Below are positions 1 through 6,119 of a DNA stretch of 11,179 nt, piece by piece. The notes beneath the pieces were generated by a model, which ran no database searches, had not been told where the DNA came from, and worked only from the letters and a program-made list of their open reading frames with translations. Position 1 is the stretch's first letter. Each line of letters starts with the position of its first letter. The DNA lies in NCBI GenBank assembly GCA_903934745.1, contig CAIZOZ010000052.1, positions 1-11,179 of the forward strand, read 5' to 3'. Made by a program: the position numbers and the translations under genes. The stretch is from an uncultured cyanobacterium. GTDB lineage: Bacteria; Cyanobacteriota; Cyanobacteriia; PCC-6307; Cyanobiaceae.

Positions 1-2
1 GC

Positions 3-572
3 CAGAGCCTGGCGGCGATCCAATCCGGTCTGCTCGCCCAGCTGCAGGCCGTTGAGCAGCGGGCCCGGCAGCGGCAGCCTGAGGCGGCTGGGGCCTCAGG
101 GGCCGTGCCGGGTCAGGGGTTGAATCCAGCCCAGCTGCTGGCCCTGGGTAAGGACAGCCTGCGGGTGGTGCTGCTGTCGCTTGGGCTGGCCCTGGCCTTT
201 GCGGCCGCGGCCCAGCGCCGGGGCAGTGAGCTGTCGCTGCGGGCCGAATGGCGACTGGCCTTTGAAGGGGTGCTGGAGGCGGGCTGGCTCTGGCAGCAGG
301 AGCGTCGGGAGAACTGGGAGGAGCGCCGGCAACTGCGTCAGGAGCAGCAACGCTCCCAGCGGCTTCGCCAGCACCAGCAGCATCAGCAGCGCCAGGCCAA
401 CGCCGAGGCAGATCCCAAGCAGGGTTTTGCTTCGCGATCCGAGGAGCAGGGCCCGCCCAGGCCACCCGCCGCCGGCCCCGCCAAGGCCCGCGCTAACGCC
501 CGCCGCCGCGGAGCCGATGCCGCCTACTTCGAAGCCCTGGCCGCTGAGCGGGAGGAGGGGGCTGGCGATTGA
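3..572 (+). CDS. Membrane-anchored Gln/Arg-rich hypothetical protein (5' partial)
   Basis: The reading frame is open from the window edge to a TGA at 570-572, so the gene starts outside the window; 189 residues are visible. A GTG at 105 could act as an internal start, but the codons before it (SLAAIQSGLLAQLQAVEQ and on) are GC3-rich and look coding, so I treat the gene as truncated by the window. After a short Ala/Gly/Pro linker comes one predicted membrane helix (DSLRVVLLSLGLALAFAAAAQ, about residues 52-72 of the visible part). A Trp/Glu/Arg-rich segment follows, then a Gln/His/Arg run (RQHQQHQQRQ) that looks like a coiled coil or disordered tail, and an Ala/Arg-rich C-terminus. Positive charges after the helix suggest that the tail is cytoplasmic. 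I do not recognise the family. The frame is judged real from codon use; function is unknown. Confidence 0.6.
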   Translation, partial: QSLAAIQSGLLAQLQAVEQRARQRQPEAAGASGAVPGQGLNPAQLLALGKDSLRVVLLSLGLALAFAAAAQRRGSELSLRAEWRLAFEGVLEAGWLWQQERRENWEERRQLRQEQQRSQRLRQHQQHQQRQANAEADPKQGFASRSEEQGPPRPPAAGPAKARANARRRGADAAYFEALAAEREEGAGD

Positions 573-573
573 G

Positions 574-586
574 GGGCGGGCCGCCC
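574..586 (+). terminator. Stop-adjacent GC hairpin, possible terminator
   Basis: A perfect 5-bp stem GGGCG/CGCCC with a GGC loop begins two bases after the stop codon of the left-edge gene. There is no T-run after it, so a classical intrinsic terminator is not shown. It may protect or define the mRNA 3' end. Confidence 0.25.
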
Positions 587-1035
587 GGGAGCTGGGCGGG
601 GTGGATGGTCCAGGGCTGTGGCACCAGTAGGGAGCGCAGGAGCCTGGGTGAGCGCCTTGGGCCTTGGCGGATCGTGAGCGGCCGGGAAAGAAAAGACCGC
701 CATCCGTTCGTGGTGCTCGCGAGGGCTGCGCCATGACCGCTGCTGCCTGCAACCGCGGCTCCAGCCTGGCGGTCGATCTCGGGCCGCTTGCCGCGCGGCC
801 CGAGGCAGACAGCTTTGTGCTCTGCCAGCAGCTCAAGCCGACCAGCCGGCGCAAGTGCGGGAGATCGTCGGACAGCTCCTGGGATGGGCGGCGCAACGGC
901 CGGCCTAAGGGGGCTGAGACGGATCTCGCACCTCCCAATTGGGGAGGGTTGGCCCCAGAGCTGGCCCGGCGATGCAATTTCTGGGCTGAAATGAAGCACT
1001 TACGCCCTCTTTGGCTGGCCCTTCGGGCCTGGCTC

Positions 1036-1048
1036 GGAAGGAATGGAG
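1036..1048 (+). promoter_or_regulatory. Ribosome binding site fixing the start at 1051
   Basis: GGAAGGA at 1036-1042 (8 bases before the ATG) and GGAG at 1045-1048 support the ATG at 1051 over the upstream in-frame starts at 664 and 991, neither of which has a comparable site. Confidence 0.5.
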
Positions 1049-1050
1049 TC

Positions 1051-1590
1051 ATGACAGCAACACAGCGACCCATCGCCGGCTATGCCTCGCCAGAGCGTTC
1101 CTTGGAGCATTGTCTCTGCCTCGAGGACAGCCCCGAGGCGATGTTGCTCAGCCTCGGGGCCGACATCCGTCACCTCAGTGGCGGGCGACCGTTCAGCGTT
1201 GAGCTGGCGTTGCGGGAGCAGGTTTTTGTGCTGTTGCTCGAGGGCTTTCGCCTGCAGCCGTTGCCAGGCGGCCTGAAGGGGCTGGTGCCGCCCCAGCCAG
1301 GTCCACGGCCCGGCCCTGGCCAGAGTTCCTGGCTGGCGGCTCGGGCGCCGCTGTGGCCCCCAGCTCCGGCTACCGAGCAAAGGGTGGCCACCCTGCTCCA
1401 GGCGGGCATGGGCTGGGTGCAGGTTGAGGGCCAGGCGGCCGCGCTCTGCTTCCCCTCGCCGCCGCAAGCCCCAGCTCTGAACTCGTCGCTGCCGGCGGAC
1501 AGCGCTGCGGCGAGGGGCTGTGGAGATCGCCTGCCGAGAGCCGCTGCCGAGGTCCATCCATGCCGTTCGTCCGGGGATCGCTGGCTGTGA
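1051..1590 (+). CDS. Hypothetical protein upstream of the FecR/cyclase pair
   Basis: This 179-residue frame starts at an ATG with a good purine-rich ribosome site and ends with TGA 15 bases before the candidate FecR start. The first ~75 residues look like a folded domain: SPERSLEHCLCLEDSPEA, then LGADIRHLSGGRPFSVELAL and a hydrophobic stretch VFVLLLEGFRLQPLPGG. A Pro/Gly-rich linker follows, then a short segment (RVATLLQAGMGWVQVEG). The last ~50 residues are low-complexity and use rare codons (AGA, AGG, GGA, CCA). From about 1428 the +2 frame has better codons and stays open to 1652, so the true C-terminus may differ. There is no signal peptide, and I do not recognise the family. Its position suggests co-transcription with the FecR and cyclase genes. 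The start is fairly secure and the 3' half is not. Confidence 0.5.
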   Translation: MTATQRPIAGYASPERSLEHCLCLEDSPEAMLLSLGADIRHLSGGRPFSVELALREQVFVLLLEGFRLQPLPGGLKGLVPPQPGPRPGPGQSSWLAARAPLWPPAPATEQRVATLLQAGMGWVQVEGQAAALCFPSPPQAPALNSSLPADSAAARGCGDRLPRAAAEVHPCRSSGDRWL

Positions 1591-1605
1591 TCGCCCTGGG
1601 CGAAG

Positions 1606-2391
1606 GTGCGCTTCCCGCTGATGCCGCTGCCGGTTTGTCCGCCCTGGGCTGACGCCGGCGCCGGCTTCCTCCAACCTGAAGGCGTCCTGCCTGCGCCGTT
1701 CGCTTTGCCATCCTCGCCTCCGCAGCTCCTTCGGTGCTCCTGGGTTGGTCTGTTCCTTGCTGCTCTGGGTCTCGCTGTCGGCGCTGCGGCCCTGGCGGCT
1801 GGCCCGTTGCCGGAGGTGGTGGCGGTGCCGTCGCGGCCCGCCTTCGTAACGCTGCCGGGGGCGATGGAGCGCGCGGCCAGCGTCGGCCAGGTGCTGCGGC
1901 CGGCCACCTTGTTGCGCACGCAGAAGCCGGGGCGCCTGCAGGTGCGGCTGGCGGATGGTCGCAGTTTCCGCCTCGGCGGTGATGCCTTGCTGCGCATCGG
2001 CAGTCGCGAGCTCGATCTGCAGCGCGGGCAGATCATCGCCTGGGTGAATCCCGGCAGCCAGGGCCAGGGCCGCCTGCGGATCCACACCCGCGTGGCCACC
2101 GCCTCCATCGAGGGCACCACGGTGTTCATTGAAGCCACGCCGGCGCAGGTGAGGCTGTTCAGCTGGGAGGGCCAGGTGCGGGTCAGCCTCGCCAGCGGGC
2201 AGCAGGTTGTGCTTCAAAGTGGCGAGGAGCTGCTGTTCCGCGATGCCGCCTGGCAGCCGAAGCGTCGCCTCAGCCGCGATGAGGCCCGGGCCCGCTCCAG
2301 CGCCAGCATCCTGCTGAATGATTTTGCGGCGCCGATGGAAACCCTGCCGATCATCCGCCGTGAACTTGCGCTGGACGACCAGACCCCGTGA
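1606..2391 (+). CDS. FecR-domain secreted or membrane-anchored protein
   Basis: The frame gives 261 residues from a GTG at 1606. An ATG at 1621 and a TTG near 1705 are alternative starts, and none has a clear ribosome site. A hydrophobic segment (WVGLFLAALGLAVGAAALAAG, ~46-66) looks like a signal peptide or N-terminal anchor, placing the rest outside the cytoplasm. Residues ~93-210 carry the FecR fold signature: a Gly-punctuated beta-rich stretch (LQVRLADGRSFRLGGDALLRI), then the core motif around 159-176 (IHTRVATASIEGTTVFIE), then FSWEGQVRVSLASG. FecR itself relays ferric-citrate signals in the periplasm. Stand-alone FecR domains in cyanobacteria are poorly characterised and need not concern iron; no TonB receptor or sigma-factor gene is visible. 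The last 4 bases overlap the cyclase start, so the two are probably translated together. The domain call is secure; the role as a sensing partner of the cyclase is inferred. Confidence 0.8.
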   Translation: MRFPLMPLPVCPPWADAGAGFLQPEGVLPAPFALPSSPPQLLRCSWVGLFLAALGLAVGAAALAAGPLPEVVAVPSRPAFVTLPGAMERAASVGQVLRPATLLRTQKPGRLQVRLADGRSFRLGGDALLRIGSRELDLQRGQIIAWVNPGSQGQGRLRIHTRVATASIEGTTVFIEATPAQVRLFSWEGQVRVSLASGQQVVLQSGEELLFRDAAWQPKRRLSRDEARARSSASILLNDFAAPMETLPIIRRELALDDQTP

Positions 2392-4259
2392 CCTGGGCTG
2401 GTCGGCTGGGGGCAGGCTCGTGGGGATTGGGGCTGGTGCTGCCGCTGCTGGCGGCCCTGCCGCCTTGGGCCAGCGCGCCGCCGGGGCGGCTCCTGGCCGG
2501 CCTGGATAGCCAGCTGGAAAGCCTGGCCTTCCAGTGGCGAGGCCCGCAGCCGGCGCCGCCTGATCCCCTGATCCTGGCGATTGACGATGAGTCTCTGAGC
2601 CTCAATGAGCTGCTGGATGAACGGCAGCGCCGGGCTTCGCCGTTGTGGCGCTCGATGGGCCCCTGGCCCTGGCCGCGGGCCCTGCAGGCCGAGCTGGCGG
2701 CTCTGGTGCTGGAGCGCGGCGCCGCTCGGGTGGTGTTCAACCTGGTCCATGACCAGCCCAGTCGCTACGGGCCCGCCGATGACGCCGCCTTCGTGCGGCG
2801 CCTGGCGCCCTGGCGTGATCGTCTGGTGCTGGCCACCTCCTACACGGTGGCGGCACGCGATGGCCTCGAGCGGGTCCAGCTCGGCCGCCCCCAGCCCCAT
2901 CCCGGCTGGTCCACTGGCCTGCCCCGCCAGGGCCTCACCATGGTGCTGCAGAGCCCCCAGGGGGTGAGCGAGGCCATCCCGGGTCGTCAGTGGCTGGCGG
3001 CGCACCTCGCCGGCTTCGATGGGCCGCCGCTGGTGCCCCTGGCCTTTGCCGCCGCTGGCACCGCGCCGCCGGAACCCTTCCTTGGCCTCGACCACCGGGG
3101 CCCGGCGGGTCGTTTCGAGCGGGTGCCCGCCTGGCAGTTGCTGGAGCAACCCGCCTCCCGATGGCGGGGCCGCACGGTGTTGATCGGTGTCACCGCCAGT
3201 GAGCTGGGCGATCAGCAGGAAACTCCCTTCGGCCCCCAGAGCGGTACGGAGGTGCAGGCCGCTGCCCTGGCCAGCGTGCTCGGGGGCACAGGGCGGCTGC
3301 CCCTGGCCGCTTCAGGCCAGCTGGCCCTGCTGCTGGCCTGGGGTCTGCTGGCCTGGTGGGCCTTGCGGCGCGGCAGGACGTCCCGCCAGACCCTGGCGAT
3401 CAGCGCTGCCTTGCTGGCCTTGGCTCTGCTGCTGGCGGCAGGGGCCTGGGGGCTGGCCCGGTTGCGCCCACCGGCCGCGGCGCTGTTGCTGGCACCGCTG
3501 CTCGCTGGCCTGGGGCGCAGTGGCGGGCAGGGGTGGCGCGAACAGCGGGAGCGGGCCTACCTGCATCAGCTGCTGGCCCGTCGCATCTCTCCCGCCCTGC
3601 TGCGCGACATCCTGCGCCAGCCCGGTCCGATCTGGACCCAGGTGGGCGGCAGCCGCTGCCGCTGCGTGGTGCTGTTCACCGATCTGGTGGGCTTCACCGC
3701 GCTCAGCGCCAGGCTCGAGCCGGCCCCCTTGTTCAGCCTGCTGAACCGCTATTTCGAAGCGATCGCCTCGGCGGTGATCGAGGAGCAAGGACTGGTGGAC
3801 AAGTTCATCGGCGATGCCCTGATGGCCGAATTCGGTGTGCCGCGCAGTCGTGGTGATGGCGAGGAGGCGTTGGCCGCCGTGCGCGCCGCCCTGGCGATGC
3901 AGCGCCGTCTGGAGGTGCTCAACGGCGATCTGCTGGCCCAGGGGATCGAGCCCCTGCGCCAGGGCATCGGCCTCCATCTCGGCGAGGTGATCGCCGGCAA
4001 TCTCGGCAGCAGCGAGCGGCTGGAGTTCACGGTGGTGGGCGCAGCGGTGAATCTGGCCTGCCGGCTGGAGTCACTCACCCGTCAGTTTCCTGACCAGTCG
4101 ATTCTGATCAGTGGCGAGCTCCGGGCCCTGCTGCCGCCGGCGTTCCCGGTGGTGGACCTGGGGCGGCACGCGCTCAAGGGCTGGCCGGAGCCGGTGGCGG
4201 TGTTTGGGCTGGGCGGTGCCGTTGTTGCCGCTGCGGATCCTGCCGCTGCTGAACACTGA
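2388..4259 (+). CDS. CHASE2-domain class III adenylate/guanylate cyclase
   Basis: This 623-residue membrane cyclase starts at a GTG overlapping the FecR stop (GTGA). An N-terminal hydrophobic segment (~11-28) is followed by an extracytoplasmic CHASE2 domain (~37-300, with LILAIDDESL at 61-70, VVFNLVHDQPS at 115-125 and RTVLIGVTASELGD at 262-275). Three membrane helices follow (~308-326, 335-354, 357-375), then a linker and the catalytic domain (~420-605). Catalytic residues are present: metal ligands D432 (FTDLVGFTALS) and D476 (KFIGDALMAEFG), K472 and T548, the pair that points to ATP rather than GTP, and N555 and R559 for transition-state binding. The usual Asp after TVVG is Ala (A552), which is odd but not a metal ligand. 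It should make cAMP in the cytoplasm in response to a signal sensed outside the membrane. CHASE2 ligands are unknown. Family and architecture are secure; substrate ATP is inferred from K/T. Confidence 0.93.
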   Translation: MTWAGRLGAGSWGLGLVLPLLAALPPWASAPPGRLLAGLDSQLESLAFQWRGPQPAPPDPLILAIDDESLSLNELLDERQRRASPLWRSMGPWPWPRALQAELAALVLERGAARVVFNLVHDQPSRYGPADDAAFVRRLAPWRDRLVLATSYTVAARDGLERVQLGRPQPHPGWSTGLPRQGLTMVLQSPQGVSEAIPGRQWLAAHLAGFDGPPLVPLAFAAAGTAPPEPFLGLDHRGPAGRFERVPAWQLLEQPASRWRGRTVLIGVTASELGDQQETPFGPQSGTEVQAAALASVLGGTGRLPLAASGQLALLLAWGLLAWWALRRGRTSRQTLAISAALLALALLLAAGAWGLARLRPPAAALLLAPLLAGLGRSGGQGWREQRERAYLHQLLARRISPALLRDILRQPGPIWTQVGGSRCRCVVLFTDLVGFTALSARLEPAPLFSLLNRYFEAIASAVIEEQGLVDKFIGDALMAEFGVPRSRGDGEEALAAVRAALAMQRRLEVLNGDLLAQGIEPLRQGIGLHLGEVIAGNLGSSERLEFTVVGAAVNLACRLESLTRQFPDQSILISGELRALLPPAFPVVDLGRHALKGWPEPVAVFGLGGAVVAAADPAAAEH

Positions 4260-4337
4260 ACGATCAGGTGTACCCCCTGCTTGCCAAGCGGCCACCCCAG
4301 CGCGGACGATGGCCTTCCACTCTCTTGCCCCGAATCC

Positions 4338-4796
4338 ATGGCCGTCGAACGCTCCTTCATCGCCATCAAGCCCGACGGCGTGCAGCGGGGCCTGGTGGGC
4401 GAGATCCTCGGCCGCTTCGAGCGCAAGGGCTTCAAGCTGGTGGGTCTCAAGCAGCTCACCCCCAGCCGCGAGCTGGCTGAAAGCCACTACGGCGTGCACC
4501 GCGAGCGTCCCTTCTTCGCCGGCCTGGTGGAGTTCATCACCAGCGGTCCGGTGGTGGCGATGGTGTGGGAAGGCGACGGCGTGATCGCCAGCGCCCGCAA
4601 GCTGATCGGCGCCACCAAGCCCCTCGAGGCCGAGCCCGGCACGATCCGTGGTGATCTGGCGGTGAACATCGGCCGCAATGTGATTCACGGCTCCGACGCC
4701 CCGGAAACCGCCGAATTCGAGATCGGTCTCTGGTTCACGCCCGCCGAACTCAGCGACTGGACGCCGGCCGATCAGACCTGGCGCGTCGAGGGTTGA
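4338..4796 (+). CDS. ndk: Nucleoside diphosphate kinase
   Basis: The enzyme transfers the gamma-phosphate from ATP to other (d)NDPs through a phospho-histidine and balances nucleotide pools in the cytoplasm. The 152-residue length is typical of bacterial Ndk. Visible motifs are SFIAIKPDGVQRGLVGEI (6-23, with K11), HRERPFFAGLVEF (54-66), GATKPLEAEPGTIRGDLA (91-108) and the active site NVIHGSD (114-120) with catalytic H117. The ATG at 4338 gives the family-normal N-terminus; an upstream in-frame TTG at 4281 would add 19 unsupported residues. No strong Shine-Dalgarno is seen. It lies 78 bases after the cyclase stop in the same direction, so read-through from the cyclase operon is possible but unproven. 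The gene converges on thiO. Confidence 0.97.
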   Translation: MAVERSFIAIKPDGVQRGLVGEILGRFERKGFKLVGLKQLTPSRELAESHYGVHRERPFFAGLVEFITSGPVVAMVWEGDGVIASARKLIGATKPLEAEPGTIRGDLAVNIGRNVIHGSDAPETAEFEIGLWFTPAELSDWTPADQTWRVEG

Positions 4797-4836
4797 GCGC
4801 CGGCGGCGCCAAGCCGGGGCCGGCAAGCCGGGGCCG
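4797..4836. terminator. GC-rich hairpin and 12-base direct repeat between ndk and thiO
   Basis: Immediately after the ndk stop lies a 5-bp hairpin, GCGCC (4797-4801), loop GGC, GGCGC (4805-4809). It is followed by two copies of AAGCCGGGGCCG (4811-4822 and 4825-4836), each able to pair with nearby CGGC. The position between convergent genes fits a bidirectional terminator, but there is no T-tract, so a factor-dependent or structural stop is equally likely. Confidence 0.4.
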
Positions 4837-4852
4837 CTGGTGGCCATTGGGC

Positions 4853-6022
4853 TCAGAAGCGATCCCAGCGGAACGCCTCCAGCTGCTCCCCATCCCCCGG
4901 GCTCGGCTCGCCGCTGATCCCCCGGGCCACCAGGTCGGCGCTGAGGGCGGCCAGCAGCACGCCGTTGCGGTGATGGCCGGTGGCCAGCCATAGCCCTCCG
5001 ATCGGTCCAGGCCCCAGCAAGGGCCCTTCGTCGGGGGTGCAGGGGCGGAAGCCCCACCAGCGCTCCATCGGCGGCCAGTGGCTCGCCGCCGGCAGCAGCG
5101 CCGCGATGCCCTGTTCCAGTTGGCGTTGGCCGCAGGGGGTGAGGCCCTCGCTGAAACCGGCCTCCGGTTCACTGGTGGCCCCCACCACCAGCAGGCCGTC
5201 CTCGCGCGGCACCAGGTAGGTGCCGGGGCCGAACACCACCCGCGGCAGGGCGCCGATCGGCCCTTGCAACGACAGCATCTGGCCTTTCACCGGCACCACC
5301 GGTAGCTGGGGCAGCAAGCGGGCGCTCCAGGCGCCACCGGCCAGCACCGCCGTCCGGCAGGGCAACTCCAGCTCACTGCCGTCGGCGCGGCGCAGCCGGA
5401 CGGCCTCCAGCCGGGCTGGGTGGGCGGCCCGTGCAGGGGCGGCGCTTCGGGCTGCCGAGACGGGGGCAGGCGCTGCTGAGGTTTCCCCGTGGCTGGTGAT
5501 CAGCTCCAGCACCTCGCTGCCCTCCTCGAACTGCACGCCCCGCTGCACGCAGGCCCGCTCCAGCGCTCGCATCAGCCGGCGGCGATTGTCGATCTGGCCG
5601 TCCTGTTCGAACAGCAGGCCCGCCCGCCAGCGCGGCCCGATACCCGGAATCTCCCGTTCCAGGCCGCTGCGATCCAGGGCCGTCCCCCAGGTGGCGGTGG
5701 CGTAACCATCCCGTTCGGAGGCGTTGGCGAAGGGCACGACGATGCCGCAGGGCCGCAGGCCGCAGCCCAGGTCGCTGTCGGCTTCGATCTCGGCCACCCA
5801 GGCTGGAATGCGCTGCAGGGAGGCCTGCCCCAGCCTCAGCAGGGCGCCGCCGATACCCTCGGCGTGGGGGGCGAGCATGCCGGCGGCCACGAAGCCGGCG
5901 GCCTCGCTGCGGCGGCGGCTGAGCACCAGCACCGAGGCCCCGCGACGGGCCAGTTGATGCGCCACGGCCAGGCCCATCAGGCCGCCGCCGAGGATCAGGA
6001 CCGGTGGATGATGGGGCCTCAC
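4853..6022 (-). CDS. thiO: Glycine oxidase-like FAD-dependent oxidoreductase (ThiO)
   Basis: ThiO oxidises glycine to iminoglycine (dehydroglycine), which supplies C2-N3 of the thiazole ring of thiamine; it is a soluble flavoprotein of the DAO family. In 389 residues the N-terminal dinucleotide-binding motif is VLILGGGLMGLAVAHQLA (8-25). It is followed by AAGMLAP (46-52), VVPVKGQML (242-250), the YLVPREDG and VGATSE strands (269-285), the substrate-site region WGFRPCTPDEGPLLG (323-337, with R326) and the FAD-binding C-terminus TGHHRNGVLLA (348-358). The GTG start at 6022 is backed by GGAGG at 6030-6026. An Ala/Pro-rich insert (~181-203) is unusual and probably a surface loop. It is divergent from gatB and convergent with ndk. 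No thiG is fused or adjacent. A related amine/D-amino acid oxidase is possible; such genes are often annotated dadA in picocyanobacteria. Confidence 0.85.
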   Translation of the reverse strand: MRPHHPPVLILGGGLMGLAVAHQLARRGASVLVLSRRRSEAAGFVAAGMLAPHAEGIGGALLRLGQASLQRIPAWVAEIEADSDLGCGLRPCGIVVPFANASERDGYATATWGTALDRSGLEREIPGIGPRWRAGLLFEQDGQIDNRRRLMRALERACVQRGVQFEEGSEVLELITSHGETSAAPAPVSAARSAAPARAAHPARLEAVRLRRADGSELELPCRTAVLAGGAWSARLLPQLPVVPVKGQMLSLQGPIGALPRVVFGPGTYLVPREDGLLVVGATSEPEAGFSEGLTPCGQRQLEQGIAALLPAASHWPPMERWWGFRPCTPDEGPLLGPGPIGGLWLATGHHRNGVLLAALSADLVARGISGEPSPGDGEQLEAFRWDRF

Positions 6023-6025
6023 AGC

Positions 6026-6030
6026 CCTCC
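6026..6030 (-). promoter_or_regulatory. Shine-Dalgarno of thiO
   Basis: GGAGG on the minus strand lies three bases before the GTG at 6022-6020. It supports this non-ATG start as the true one, although the spacing is short. Confidence 0.45.
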
Positions 6031-6084
6031 GAGGTGCAGTTCCAGTGGCTGACGCGGCCAGTTCAGCCGCTGAATCTCAGCGCC

Positions 6085-6090
6085 TAGGAT
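6085..6090 (+). promoter_or_regulatory. Possible -10 element of gatB
   Basis: TAGGAT lies 29 bases upstream of the gatB ATG inside the short thiO-gatB divergent spacer. It resembles the -10 hexamer of housekeeping sigma factors. No convincing -35 is visible, so this is a weak call. Confidence 0.3.
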
Positions 6091-6119
6091 CGCCCATCAT
6101 CCTGACGGGCGAGAACAGC

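Larger units (their letters stand above)
573..1050. other. 478-base stretch without a convincing gene
   Basis: No frame here has a convincing start, ribosome site and codon use together. One plus-strand frame stays open from 664 into the next gene, but its translation (Arg/Gly/Ser/Pro-rich, many rare Arg codons) does not resemble a protein domain. The minus-strand frames look like shadows. The stretch contains a 6-bp palindromic hairpin CCTCCC-aattg-GGGAGG (931-947) and a second hairpin GGCCC-ttc-GGGCC (1017-1029) just before the ribosome site of the next gene. It may hold the promoter and leader of the 1051 gene or a small RNA. I could not match it to tmRNA, SRP RNA, RNase P RNA or a tRNA. 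Confidence 0.5.

Noticed and set aside
664..1050. N-terminal extension of the 1051 gene back to 664
   Set aside because: The extension has rare codons, no domain-like sequence and no ribosome site, while the ATG at 1051 has one.
573..1050. tRNA, tmRNA, SRP RNA or RNase P RNA in the gap
   Set aside because: I found no T-loop GGTTCGA-type sequence, no tmRNA tag, and no characteristic SRP or RNase P core sequences.
96..1073. Long minus-strand open frame with a Leu-rich hydrophobic run
   Set aside because: The Leu run is the complement of CAG/CTG-type codons in the plus-strand gene; the rest is Arg/Ser/Pro-rich with no domain and no ribosome site.
1000..2217. 405-residue minus-strand open frame over the 1051 and FecR genes
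   Set aside because: High GC3 in the plus-strand genes removes stops from the antisense frame; the translation is Arg/Gln/His-rich and has no recognisable motif.
2214..3149. 311-residue minus-strand open frame over the FecR/cyclase junction
   Set aside because: It lies opposite two clear domains (FecR and CHASE2) and is Gln/Arg/Pro-rich without motif.
6045..6119. GTG start 25 codons before the chosen gatB start
   Set aside because: It overlaps the possible promoter, and the 494-residue product from 6120 has the normal family length and N-terminus.
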